DNA from: Bradyrhizobium elkanii USDA 76
GTDB taxonomy: Bacteria > Pseudomonadota > Alphaproteobacteria > Rhizobiales > Xanthobacteraceae
Direction of reading: 5' to 3'
DNA length: 64,000 nt
Assembly: GCF_023278185.1 (NCBI RefSeq)
Contig: NZ_CP066357.1
Span: forward strand, 338,732-402,731
The first letter of the stretch is position 1. Each line of letters starts with the position of its first letter. Below, piece by piece: positions 9,703 through 18,099 of the stretch. The translations under genes and the position numbers were made by a program. The notes beneath the pieces are model-generated. The model searched no databases. It was not told where the DNA came from and saw nothing but the letters and a program-made list of their open reading frames with translations.

Positions 9703-9776
9703 TGAAAAATTGATTCGGGAATCCTATAAAACGCGGCAAAATCAACAATCTGCCAAAGTAGTGCTAGGGTCCAGAC

Positions 9777-10229
9777 TCAATTGAGCCAATATGCGACGAG
9801 AGCGGCGAGATGAACAGCGGCCCAGAAATTACGGGCGAGCTTGTCATATCGCGTGGCGATGCGCCGGAAGTCCTTGAGCCTGCAAAAGCAGCGTTCGATG
9901 ACATTTCGTCCTTTGTAGGCGCGTTTGTTGAAGCGATGGATGACGACACGGTTAGATTTATTGGGGATTACGGGCTTGGCGCCACGACGAATGATTTCGC
10001 CGCGAAGCTTGTCGCCATCATACCCTTTGTCGGCGAGGAGCACGCTCATGGGTGGCGCGAGCGCCAGGACATCGGGAGCCGCAGCGATATCGGCATCCTG
10101 GCCTGGAGTCAGATGCAGGACGACCGGCCGGCAGAGCGGATCGCTCAGCGCATGGATTTTTGTCGTGCGGCCTCCGCGCGAGCGGCCGATTGCTTGATTG
10201 TGCTCCCCCCTTTTCCGCCGGAGGCACAC
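9777..10229 (-). CDS. IS427-type transposase, orfB (catalytic part)
   Basis: This is the second half of the split IS5-family transposase. IGRSRGGRTTKIHALSD, VLLADKGYDGDKLRGEI (second Asp) and RNVIERCFCRLKDFRRIATRYDK (Glu) make the DDE site, and the tail ends AALVAYWLN. It overlaps orfA by 85 nt. The two are joined if the ribosome slips at A4G6 on the minus strand (plus 10205-10214), giving HRCASGGKGGEHNQAIGRS. Production by programmed frameshifting is normal for this group. Confidence 0.88.
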   Translation of the reverse strand: MCLRRKRGEHNQAIGRSRGGRTTKIHALSDPLCRPVVLHLTPGQDADIAAAPDVLALAPPMSVLLADKGYDGDKLRGEIIRRGAKPVIPNKSNRVVIHRFNKRAYKGRNVIERCFCRLKDFRRIATRYDKLARNFWAAVHLAALVAYWLN

Positions 10230-10537
10230 CGGTGAGCTTTAATCGAGGTCGAGTCGAGCGACAGTACGACGCCGTCTTCGCCAGGCTTGGCCAGCGCTTC
10301 GAAGATTGCGCACCATCGTCCTCGCTTGGCCCAGCGATTGAAGCGATTGTAGATCGTCGTGTAAGGGCCGTATTCACGTGGACAATCACGCCATCGTGCA
10401 CCCGATTGCAGCATGTGAATGATGCCGCTGACGATGCGTCGGTCGTCGTCCCGATCCGGCCCCGTCAGTCCCCTCGGCAGATGCGGTTCGATACGCGCCC
10501 ATTGCCTGTCGTTCAGCCAAAACAAACCAGCGCGCAT
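10145..10537 (-). CDS. IS427-type transposase, orfA
   Basis: This is the first half of the split transposase: LFWLNDRQWARIEPHLPRG, a DUF4096-type DNA-binding start, then GARWRDCPREYGPYTTIYNRF and VVLSLDSTSIKAHRCASGGK, which includes the first catalytic Asp. It continues past the slip site as a short basic tail. The start MRAGLFWLN is usual for the family. It works only as the orfA-orfB fusion. Confidence 0.88.
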   Translation of the reverse strand: MRAGLFWLNDRQWARIEPHLPRGLTGPDRDDDRRIVSGIIHMLQSGARWRDCPREYGPYTTIYNRFNRWAKRGRWCAIFEALAKPGEDGVVLSLDSTSIKAHRCASGGKGGSTIKQSAARAEAARQKSMR

Positions 10538-10604
10538 TCTCTCGCCCCCGAATCAACACGTAGGCAAGAGAATCACGTGGCGCTATTTAGGTACAGACCC
10601 TAGT

Positions 10605-11465
10605 TCGATCTCGCCACGCTCGAGTTCCTCCGGAAACAGTTCCGGAACGCTCGACGGTTCGATCGACGATATCTCGATCGTCGGGCGCAGCGAAGGCGGA
10701 AGCTCAACGCGCGCGAGTTCCTGATCTAGGGCCCAGCGCATGGAGGCCAGCCGCCGGGCTGCGCGCTGTTCGGCCCAGATGCCGACGCCGCGCTGCGCGG
10801 CGTTCGCGTTCGGCAGCCGAAATCTCGGGAGTAAGTTGATGTTCCGAAAAGGCATGCCGTGCGGCGCTCGCCGGGTCGAGCCGCAGCTGCCGAACTTTCA
10901 GATAATGATCGAACGGCCGCGCGGGGTCGCCTTGTTGCTCGTAAGCGACCATAATGTCGCCAATGTCGCTGCCATCCAATTCCTCCACGGCGATCGTGGT
11001 GCGGTAGATCATGACGCCGCGGCGGGCTCCGGCGAACAGCCACAGGGTATCGATGCGCGTCTGCAGTTCTGTGACGCCACGTGTCGCATCGCGCCAGCCG
11101 ATGAAGCACCGCACGCGAAAGGTGGGCAGGCGGCCTTCGATCAACGGATGCTCGGCAGAGAAGTTCTGCAGCGCGTAGGGTTCTCCGCCGCAGATGAAGC
11201 CGCTCATGCGTTGGTCTGGCGGAGCGAAGAGAAATAGCCGCGGATCGGCGTCGGCCGCCAGAGCGGGCGCAATTGATCGCAGCCACGCGCTGTCATAGGT
11301 GCCCGCGTATTGTAAGCGCTCCTTATCGTCAACCGCAATTGGTCCGAAGGTTGCGGATGGCGCGGTAGACTCAATCAACTGAATCGCATGCTCGGGGCTT
11401 TCTACGTTGGGCAGGGCCACCAGTTCGCCGGCCCTACTGCGGCGGAGCGCCTGACCGTGATCCAC
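10605..11465 (-). pseudogene. DUF2169-domain protein, fossil of a type VI secretion-linked gene
   Basis: The minus strand reads FGPIAVDDKERLQYAGTYDS then AWLRSIAPALAADADPRLFL and FAPPDQRMSGFICGGEPYAL, the conserved heart of DUF2169. This domain is typically encoded next to VgrG/PAAR genes of type VI secretion systems, where it is thought to act as an effector adaptor. A frameshift near 10790 moves the C-terminal part (EQRAARRLASMRWALDQELA) to another frame. The 5' end is cut by the IS66 remnant at 11465 and the 3' end by the IS5 element at 10604. No other type VI gene is in the window. Confidence 0.65.
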
Positions 11466-11467
11466 GC

Positions 11468-11815
11468 TCAGGAGCGGGGAAGGCCGAAGACGCGCTCACG
11501 CGGCAGGTTCGCCGGCAGCGGCCTGCGGCCGCGCTTCTTTCCCGTTGTGTTTTCGACGGGTGGCAAGCCCGTGTCCGGAAGTTCGGCGATATTGTTCGTT
11601 TCACTGCCGGCGTCATCCTCATCGGCGGCCTGCTCGGCTTCATTGAAGAGACGATCGACGTGCTTTTCGCTGCGTGGCGCAAAACGATGCAGGCGTGCCA
11701 GCGCCAGTTCTTCCTCGAGTTTGACGACGCGGTCGGCGAGTTGATGGTTCTCCGCCTGCAGCGCAGCAGTGCGCGCCAACAGCACTTCAACACTCGGATC
11801 GCCGGTTCGATTCAT
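11468..11815 (-). pseudogene. IS66 tnpC, N-terminal fragment
   Basis: The protein starts MNRTGDPSVEVLLARTAALQ, then has the coiled-coil and LHRFAPRSEKHVDRLFNEAE motif typical of TnpC. It breaks at ANLPRERVFGLPRS, where the DUF2169 fossil begins. The zinc-binding and DDE parts are lost. Confidence 0.8.
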
Positions 11816-11867
11816 CGGATTCTTGAATCTGAACCGTACCGACGCGTCAACCGCTCAACTCGAGAGC

Positions 11868-12220
11868 TCAGCCGGCAACCTGATAGTGCCGCACCGGATG
11901 GCGGACCATCGCATCGATATCGATGCCATCAAGAATCCAGTGCAATTGCTCGGTCGTAAGCCGGCGACCGCCTCCTGGCGGCGCGGCCATCGGAACTTGT
12001 CCTCGGTCAGCCGCTTCAGGACCAGCACAAAGCCGGACCGGTCGAAGAACAGCAACTTCATCCGGTCGCAACGGCGATTGCAGAACGCAAAAACCGCCGG
12101 CGTGAATGGATCGAGCGCCATCGTCTCCTGGACCAGGACCGCAAGGCTGTTGATGCCAGCCCGGAAGTCGATCGGCTCACGGTGCAGATAGACCTGCAGG
12201 TCACCGCCCAGTCTGAACAT
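11868..12220 (-). pseudogene. IS66 tnpB, frameshifted
   Basis: This is TnpB (IS66 Orf2) with MFRLGGDLQVYLHREPIDFR, FAFCNRRCDRMKLLFFDRSG and LKRLTEDKFRWPR. One indel after RRQEAVAGL shifts the frame; the proper ending TTEQLHWILDGIDIDAM follows in the other frame to a stop near 11868. Its nearest relative in the window is the intact TnpB at 15601-15954. Confidence 0.82.
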
Positions 12221-12673
12221 GGCCCAGTGCTCCGATGATCGCCGTCAATGCATCCACATCGCCGCATTCCAGCGCGAGCTTCACGCCGTTCGGCAGCGAC
12301 ACGCTCACTTTGGCCGGAGAATAAAAAGCTGGAGTCCCTTTGGGTTCCGAACCTCCACTTCATCGCAAGTCGCCGGCAAATCCACCGTCGCCACGCTGTC
12401 TTGCCGCGACAGGGCTCGATCGGCGGCCCCCTCAAGCTGAACCGGGATGAACGCCGGGCGTGAGGACGGCGGCAGCGACCTGGCTGCGGTGTGCTTCTTG
12501 ATCCACTTCCGAAGCAGGTTCGCGTTGACCCCATGTTCGAGTGCAAGCCTCGATACCGAAACCCCAGGCTCAAGGCAGGCCGTCACAAGACGCTCTTTCG
12601 ATGCCGCCTCGTAGCGCCGGCGACCGTTCCGGCCAACAAGCCTGACCCGCACTTTCTGATCATCCGCTGCCAT
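12201..12673 (-). pseudogene. IS66 tnpA, frameshifted
   Basis: This is the helix-turn-helix protein TnpA: RRRYEAASKERLVTACLEPG then VSRLALEHGVNANLLRKWIK. The expected C-terminal stretch LPNGVKLALECGDVDALTAI is in a different frame, so an indel lies near 12310. I start at MAADDQ (12673), just downstream of a GGTGTCCACC/GGTGGACACC hairpin, rather than at the open-frame start that would run through that hairpin. Confidence 0.78.
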
Positions 12674-12678
12674 CACAA

Positions 12679-12704
12679 GGTGTCCACCTATTTTGGTGGA
12701 CACC
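12679..12704. promoter_or_regulatory. Hairpin upstream of a decayed IS66 tnpA
   Basis: Arms GGTGTCCACC (12679-12688) and GGTGGACACC (12695-12704) with a 6-nt loop sit just before the tnpA start. The same 10-bp arms occur before the intact tnpA at 15180, so the hairpin is a conserved part of this IS66 type, perhaps limiting tnpA translation or blocking outside transcription. Confidence 0.6.
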
Positions 12705-12718
12705 TCGCATCAGAGCAC

Positions 12719-12805
12719 TCAAAAGCAAAAGGTGCGGAGAAATTCGTGCTTAGACTTGTAGTGATAGGTCGATCGGTCAAACTCGATCGCGTCACAAGGC
12801 CTTGC
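12719..12805 (-). pseudogene. IS3 orfB N-terminal scrap
   Basis: The reading AIEFDRSTYHYKSKH matches the short linker region near the start of IS3 orfB proteins (ACRxxxFxxSTYHYKSKR). Nothing else of that element is visible here. Confidence 0.5.
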
Positions 12806-12837
12806 GTAACCGGTATGAGCTCCCACGTCGGCGGTGA

Positions 12838-13461
12838 TCAGCGTGCGCGTGCATAGCGGATCGGCATCCAGTATTGGCGCATGGCCTCGACGGCTGCGGG
12901 AATATCGAGGTGGGCGTTGCGCAGAGAGGCGCGGGTCTCGCGGCCGGTCCGTGGCGGTCCGAGCAGCGGACCGGCCTGATCGTCGCGACAGTGCAGCAGA
13001 ATAGGCAGCAGCAGGCGGTGATTGACGTTGCTGGCGTCCAGCAATGGCGCCCACGCCGACAGCCTGAGCCGCATCGCGGCGTAGAATCCCTGGCACCATG
13101 GTCGCGGATCGACGTCGCCGTTGGGTTGACGCCGGTGCATCGGGGCGAACTGGTTAGGCGTGGTGGAAAGGATCCGGCTGATCTCGTTATGACGCAGCGC
13201 GACGGCGGAGAACGCAGCGAACTCCGGGGTACCGCCGTGGTTGAAAGCATCGGCATCGATGGCAAGCAGTGGGCATATCCAATCGAGCGGGCTCATCGAC
13301 GCCGGTCCGGCCACGATCGCGGCGACGTAGCCGTCGAGCATGGGGAGACTGGTGGTGGCGGGATGCTGATCGAGGCGAGCCTGGAGCCATTGCTCGAGCT
13401 CCGCAAGCGGCATGGCGGCGGCCGCCATCGACGATGAAGCTTTAGGGCGACGTGGGCTCAT
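12838..13461 (-). CDS. UPF0149/YecA-family passenger protein of an IS66 element
   Basis: A 207-residue protein with the YecA-like pattern: LEQWLQARLDQHPATTSLPM, LDGYVAAIVAGPASMSPLDW and PWCQGFYAAMRLR. Such genes often ride at the 3' end of rhizobial IS66 elements; their role is unknown. Its start codon overlaps the stop of the upstream tnpC (ATGA at 13461-13458), so it would be translationally coupled. It appears undamaged although the tnpC before it is a pseudogene. The usual C-terminal SEC-C metal-binding motif is not present. Confidence 0.7.
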   Translation of the reverse strand: MSPRRPKASSSMAAAAMPLAELEQWLQARLDQHPATTSLPMLDGYVAAIVAGPASMSPLDWICPLLAIDADAFNHGGTPEFAAFSAVALRHNEISRILSTTPNQFAPMHRRQPNGDVDPRPWCQGFYAAMRLRLSAWAPLLDASNVNHRLLLPILLHCRDDQAGPLLGPPRTGRETRASLRNAHLDIPAAVEAMRQYWMPIRYARAR

Positions 13462-15018
13462 GCTGCAGCCTGTGCGATGCGCTCACGCGCCCCCTTCCAG
13501 TTCCAGACGAGCAGCTCGTGGAGCTGGTGGCTCTTGGTTCGTCCGGAGACAATCCGCTCCAGCACGTCCGTCAGATAGATCTGAGGATCGAGTTCATAGA
13601 GTTTTGCCGTGTTCACGATCGACGAGAGAATCGCCCAGCTCTCGGCGCCGCCTTCGCTGCCGCTGAACAATGAGTTGCGTCTTCCCATGGCAATCGGGCG
13701 CATGGAACGCTCTACCGTGTTGGAATCGACCTCGACGCGGCCGTCGCGGAGAAACAGCGTCAACCCGTCCCAGTGATTGAGTGCATAGTTGATCGCCTCC
13801 GCCAGCTTCGACTGCGAGAAGAGCTGGCCAACCATTGTGGTCAATCGTGCCTTGAGCGCCTCCATCAACGGAGCGGTCCTGGCGCGACGGACGGCGAGCC
13901 GCTGCTCGGCGCTCGAGCCGCGGATCTCGGCTTCGATCGCATAGACCGCCTGCAGGCGTTCGATCACCTCGCGCGCGAACGGCGACTGCGTCGTCTTGAA
14001 CACTTCGACGAACTTACGTCGGGCATGAGCAAGACAAAAGGCGAGCTGGATCTCGCCGCCATGATCGCGGGCGAGCGCCTTGTTGGCGGCATAGCCGTCC
14101 ACCTGCAGAATGCCGGAAAAGTCCGTCAATTGTCCGGCGATCTGCTCCGTGCCCCGGCCGGCCGCGAACACGTAGGCAACCGCCGGCGGCGAGGGCCCGC
14201 CCCATGGTCGGTCATCCATGGCATGCGCCCAGAACTGGCAGATGCGGGTGCGATGTCGCCCGGGGTCGAGCACCGGCATCGGCGTCTCGTCGCAGAACAC
14301 GCGCGGCGCGCTCTGGATCGTCCTCAGCTGAAGCTCAAAGAGGCTTTTGAGCCACCAGGCGGTACGCCTCACAGCTGGCGAGCGTCGCGCGGTCGAGCTG
14401 GATGCCCTAGCCGGCCAAGATCTGCACCTGCCGGTACAGCGGCAGATACCAGGCGAACTTCTAGACCACCACGTGGCTCATGAGTGCGGTCGAGGCCATG
14501 CCGCTCTCGATCAGCCGCGGCAGCGCCTTCGCTTGGACCACACCATCGGTGCAGCTGCGGCAGCCATATTTGGGACGGATCGTGCGCAGCACCCGCAGGA
14601 TCGCCGGGATGATGTCCAGCACCTCGGTGACGTCCTCGCCGATCTTGTGGAGCTGACCCTGGCAGCACGGGCAGGCCGTCGCCTCCGGCTCCAGCACCTG
14701 CTCGCAGCGCGGCAGGTGCTTTGGGAGTGCGCCGATGTTGCGGCGCGCCTTCTTCCGCGGCGGCTTGCCAAGCGGCTTCGCCGCTGCCGCATCGTCGTTG
14801 GCAGCGGCAGGTGGCGTGGCGTCGGTCTCGAGATCGCCCAGCTCGAGCGCGAGTTGCTCGTCCACGAGCACCGCAAGTCGCTCCGAGCGCTTCCCGAAGA
14901 TCATCTCCTTGAGCGTCTGCATCGCCACACGCAGCTTCTCATTCTCGGCGTCAAGCGCGAGCACCATCTCGGTCAGAGCTGACGGATCGGTCGGGAGAGC
15001 GTCGGGGCGAATCGCCAT
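13458..15018 (-). pseudogene. IS66 tnpC with two amber codons and a frameshift
   Basis: This is TnpC of an older IS66. The N-terminal coiled coil and LKEMIFGKRSERLAVLVDE lead into the zinc site CPCCQGQLHKIGEDVTE and CRSC, and then the DDE core with CDETPMPVLDPGR, ILQVDGYAANK, FCLAHARRKFVE and VEVDSNTVERSMRPIAMGR. The reading is stopped by TAG at 14461-14463 (just before KFAWYLPLYRQVQ) and by TAG near 14408 (in place of Gln in ILAGQGIQLDR). A frameshift follows before the AWWLKSLFELQL segment. Its tnpA and tnpB lie at 17766-18535, separated from it by a younger IS66. Confidence 0.85.
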
Positions 15019-15088
15019 GACCAGACGATACATCCGCGCGCGACACGCTCCAGCGAAATCCTCACCTCTCAGCCGACAACGGCCGGCT

Positions 15089-15096
15089 GCTTCACA
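15089..15096. repeat. 8-bp target site duplication, left copy
   Basis: GCTTCACA directly precedes the GTAAGCG end of the young IS66. The same octamer directly follows its other end at 17766-17773. Eight-base duplications are diagnostic of IS66 insertion. Confidence 0.92.
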
Positions 15097-15147
15097 GTAA
15101 GCGCTCCTTTCTACGCACCTATGCAGTTGAGCGCGGGGATGGGATGA

Positions 15148-15175
15148 GGTGTCCACCATGAACGAGGTGGACACC
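15148..15175. promoter_or_regulatory. Hairpin immediately upstream of IS66 tnpA
   Basis: GGTGTCCACC (15148-15157) pairs with GGTGGACACC (15166-15175) around an 8-nt loop, ending 4 nt before the tnpA ATG at 15180. It covers the place where a ribosome-binding site should be, which suggests control of transposition at translation. Confidence 0.6.
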
Positions 15176-15179
15176 ATCG

Positions 15180-15620
15180 ATGATCACTCCAGAAGAACTT
15201 TTGAGACTTGAGACGGTCGGCGTGTTGCGCAATGGGCGGCGTCGCTATGATCCGGCCAGCAAACAGCGGCTGGTCGAGGCCTGTCTGCAGCCTGGCGTGT
15301 CGCTGGCGGGGCTGGCGTTGCAACACGGCGTGAACGCGAACCTGCTGCGCAAATGGGTGGCCAAGCGACAACGTCAGAACGGGGATGGCCAGCCGGAGGC
15401 GCCGATTGCGCCAGCCTTTGTTCCGGTTCGCGCGCCGTCGCCGTCGCCAACTCGATCTGCTGGCGCGATCGCGGTTTGCGCGACGGAGCGATCCTGTGCA
15501 GGGCGGCTGACGGCATCGATGCCCAACGGCGTGACGCTTTCGCTGGAAGGCGGCGACGCGCAGTTGCTGTCGGCGGTGATTGAAGCGCTGGGGCGTTGCG
15601 ATGTTCCGGCTGGCGTCTGA
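15180..15620 (+). CDS. tnpA: IS66 TnpA
   Basis: A small helix-turn-helix protein of 146 residues: NGRRRYDPASKQRLVEACLQ, VSLAGLALQHGVNANLLRKW, then a variable linker and the conserved end SMPNGVTLSLEGGDAQLLSA. TnpA is required with TnpB and TnpC for IS66 transposition and is thought to bind the ends. It overlaps tnpB by 20 nt, which couples their translation. It is intact, unlike most other tnpA copies here. Confidence 0.9.
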   Translation: MITPEELLRLETVGVLRNGRRRYDPASKQRLVEACLQPGVSLAGLALQHGVNANLLRKWVAKRQRQNGDGQPEAPIAPAFVPVRAPSPSPTRSAGAIAVCATERSCAGRLTASMPNGVTLSLEGGDAQLLSAVIEALGRCDVPAGV

Positions 15621-15954
15621 TCTTCGGGTCTACCTTCACCGCGAACCGATTGACTTCCGGGCGGGCATCAACAGCCTGGCGATCGTGGTCGAGCAGTCGA
15701 TGGGGCTGGATCCGTTCCAGCGCGCGGTGTTCGCGTTCTGCAATCGTCGCCGCGACCGGATCAAGCTGCTGATTTATGACCGGTCAGGATTTTGGATGCT
15801 GCTGAAGCGGCTGGAGGCCGACAGATTCCACTGGCCCCGAAGTCAGGAGGCGGTGCTGACGCTGACGACGGAGGAGCTGCACTGGCTGCTTGACGGCATC
15901 AACATCGCGGCGGTGCGTCGTCATCCGGTGCGGCAATATCACAGCGTGGGCTGA
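15601..15954 (+). CDS. tnpB: IS66 TnpB
   Basis: TnpB (IS66 Orf2), 117 residues, beginning MFRLASDLRVYLHREPIDFR. It has FAFCNRRRDRIKLLIYDRSG and WMLLKRLEADRFHWPRSQE, and ends VRRHPVRQYHSVG. It is intact, starts inside the end of tnpA, and is about 100 nt from tnpC. Its exact biochemical role in transposition is unknown. Confidence 0.9.
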   Translation: MFRLASDLRVYLHREPIDFRAGINSLAIVVEQSMGLDPFQRAVFAFCNRRRDRIKLLIYDRSGFWMLLKRLEADRFHWPRSQEAVLTLTTEELHWLLDGINIAAVRRHPVRQYHSVG

Positions 15955-16054
15955 GCGTGTTCGATGCGGGCGGCGTCATCAGCGCTATCGGATGACGCCG
16001 GCCACCGCATGGAACTCGGTTGACGCGGCGGCATGACTTCGATTCAAGACTACG

Positions 16055-17653
16055 ATGAGTCGCAGGCCCACGACGCACGAGCTGGAAGCCTTGATCGCGG
16101 CGCACGCGGCCGAGCTCGCGGCGCTGAAGGCGGAGAACGAGAAACTCGCGCAACGCGTCCTGCATCTTGAGGAGCAGTTGCGCCTGGAGCGCTTGCGCCG
16201 CTACGCGCCGAAGAGCGAAAAGCTCAAGGAGCGCATCTTCAACGAAGCCGAGCAGGCCGCCGCTGAAAGCCGGGACGACGACGATGTCGAGGCGGTCGCC
16301 GTGCCGGACACGGGATTGCCGGAGGCTCCAAAGCCGGCACCGAAGACACGCGGCCGCAAGCCGCTGCCTGACGATCTGCCGCGCCAACGCGTCGAACATG
16401 ATCTGGGTGAGGATCAAAAGGACTGTCCGTGCTGCCGCAATCGGATGCATCGGATGGGCGAGACCGTCACCGAGCAGTTGCACGTCGAGGTGAAGGCGTC
16501 AGTGCTGCAACATGTGCGGTTCAAATATGCCTGCCGTCACTGCGAGCGCACCGCGCTGAACACCCCGATCGTGACCGCGCCGATGCCGGCGCAGCCGCTG
16601 CCGGGTAGCGTCGCCACGCCATCGACGCTGGCGCTGGTGCTCGCCAACAAATACGTCGACGGCACGCCGCTGTACCGTGTGGCGGACGCGCTGGGGCGCG
16701 CCGACGTCAGCATCAGCCGCGGGACGCTGGGCAACTGGGTGATCCGGGCGAGCGAGTTGCATCTGCATCGGGTCTATGACGCGCTACAGCAAAAGCTCAG
16801 GTCGCAGCCCCTGGTCCACGGCGACGAAACCTGGGTCCAGGTTCTGAAAGAGGACGGCCGGGATGCGCAGGCCAAATCCTTCATGTGGGCCTATCGCAGC
16901 GGCCAGGACTGCGCGCAGCCGGTCGTGCTGTTCGATTACCAGCCCGGTCGCGGCCAGGAACATCCTCAGGCCTTCCTGGCCGGCTATCGTGGCTTGTTGA
17001 TGAGCGACGGCTATGACGCCTGGGGCACGCTGACAGGCGCGACCCATCTTGGCTGTATGGCGCATGCGCGCAGGAAATTTACCGATGCGCTCAAGGCCAG
17101 GAAGACGCCCGGCGGTCCGCCATTGCAGGCGCTCAAGTTCTTCGAGGCGTTGTATGAGGTCGAGAGGGTGGCGCGCCAGACGCCGCCCGACGACGAAACG
17201 CGCGCCGCATACACCTTGCGGCTGCGCCAGCAGCATAGCCTGCCGGTATTGGCCGCCTTCCGGACCTGGCTCGACGACCAGGCGCCGAAGGTCCTCCCCG
17301 AAAGCTTGACCGGCAAGGCGATCGCCTATGCGCGCAACCAATGGGATTATCTGACCCGTTACACCAGTGACGGTCTCGCCCCGATCGATAACAATGTTCT
17401 GGAGCGCGACATCAGGCCGTTTTGCACCGGACGAAAAAGTTGGCTGTTCAGCGACACCGTTGCCGGCGCCAAGGCAAGCGCCGTGATCTACAGTTTGGTG
17501 CTGACATGCCGGGCATGCGGCGTCGATCCCTATGCATGGCTACGTCACGCGCTCACCGAATTGCCCCAGCGCGCGCCAGACGCCGATATCGAAGATCTGT
17601 TGCCGTTCAACTGCACCGCTCAAAAAAACCTGCCAGCTGAGAATAGCGGCTGA
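16055..17653 (+). CDS. tnpC: IS66 TnpC transposase
   Basis: A DDE transposase of 532 residues. The N-terminal coiled coil is followed by LRRYAPKSEKLKERIFNEAE, then the zinc-binding part CPCCRNRMHRMGETVTEQLH and CRHCERTALN. The catalytic core has VHGDETWVQVLKEDGRDAQA (first Asp), LLMSDGYDAWGTL (second Asp), MAHARRKF and IDNNVLERDIRPFCTGRKSW (Glu). The end has the usual IS66_C region. No defects were seen, so this element may still be active. Confidence 0.93.
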   Translation: MSRRPTTHELEALIAAHAAELAALKAENEKLAQRVLHLEEQLRLERLRRYAPKSEKLKERIFNEAEQAAAESRDDDDVEAVAVPDTGLPEAPKPAPKTRGRKPLPDDLPRQRVEHDLGEDQKDCPCCRNRMHRMGETVTEQLHVEVKASVLQHVRFKYACRHCERTALNTPIVTAPMPAQPLPGSVATPSTLALVLANKYVDGTPLYRVADALGRADVSISRGTLGNWVIRASELHLHRVYDALQQKLRSQPLVHGDETWVQVLKEDGRDAQAKSFMWAYRSGQDCAQPVVLFDYQPGRGQEHPQAFLAGYRGLLMSDGYDAWGTLTGATHLGCMAHARRKFTDALKARKTPGGPPLQALKFFEALYEVERVARQTPPDDETRAAYTLRLRQQHSLPVLAAFRTWLDDQAPKVLPESLTGKAIAYARNQWDYLTRYTSDGLAPIDNNVLERDIRPFCTGRKSWLFSDTVAGAKASAVIYSLVLTCRACGVDPYAWLRHALTELPQRAPDADIEDLLPFNCTAQKNLPAENSG

Positions 17654-17765
17654 CGTTCGAACGCTCAGGTCAACCAAGCCGTTCCGATGACACTGCTGGG
17701 GCCCGGCGTCACGCGACGCCGCGGCCAGCCGCGCGCGTAGCCTGTGCGGTAAAATACGCGCTTAC

Positions 17766-18099
17766 GCTTCACAGGCTTGGGGGAGACACGCGTCCACTCG
17801 AGCCCGTCGACCAGCATCGCGAGCTGCGTCGCACTCAAATGCACCGCGCCGTCGCGGATCGGCGGCCAGGTGAAATGCCCTTCGTGCAACCACTTCGTTA
17901 CAAGCACCATGCCGCTGCCGTCCCACGCCAGCAGCTTCACTCTGTCGGAACGTTTGGAACGGAAAACGAAGACGGTGCCGTCATAAGGATTCGTGTGTAA
18001 CGCTTCGCTCACCAGCGCCGACAGCGTGTGCACCGACTTGCGAAAGTCGACCGGCTGGGACGCCAGCATCACCTTGAGGTCGGGCCGCAGCGCTATCAT
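17766..18099 (-). pseudogene. Older IS66 tnpB, interrupted near its end
   Basis: MIALRPDLKVMLASQPVDFR, FRSKRSDRVKLLAWDGSGMV and LDVDGLEW-type motifs identify TnpB. After SPKPVK the reading passes into the young IS66 at 17765. The true last residues QPAVVG and stop lie at about 15073-15088 on the other side. The octamer GCTTCACA at 17766-17773 is the right-hand target duplication. The start at 18099 overlaps the end of tnpA by 4 nt. Confidence 0.88.

Larger units (their letters stand above)
6401..9767. mobile_element. IS701-type element carrying a group II intron in its left end
   Basis: Perfect 15-bp terminal inverted repeats bound this element: CTAGCACTACTTTGG at 6401-6415 and its reverse complement at 9753-9767. 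The transposase (minus strand) fills the right part. The left inverted repeat is followed at once by the GTGCG 5' end of a group II intron. Past the intron the sequence CAGAATGTGTTTTGGCCGC resumes, matching the inner right end (CAGATTGTTGATTTTGCCGC). Removing 6416-8327 restores a normal element of about 1.45 kb. Confidence 0.85.
9764..10604. mobile_element. IS5-family element, IS427 group
   Basis: A two-ORF element on the minus strand with imperfect ends GGGTCCAGACTCAA and (reverse complement) GGGTCTGTACCTAA, flanked by CTAG on both sides. The left CTAG is shared with the end of the IS701-type element. This element therefore inserted at the outer tip of that IS and separates it from the DUF2169 fossil on the right. 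Confidence 0.75.
15097..17765 (+). mobile_element. Complete IS66 element (2,669 bp) with intact tnpA, tnpB, tnpC
   Basis: The element begins GTAAGCGCTCC and ends GCGCGCTTAC in the inverted sense. It carries the three canonical genes intact and is bracketed by a perfect 8-bp duplication. It interrupted an older IS66 on the opposite strand: joining the sequence before 15096 to that after 17773 rebuilds the end of the older tnpB (SPKPVKQPAVVG then stop). This is the youngest-looking insertion in the window. Confidence 0.93.
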
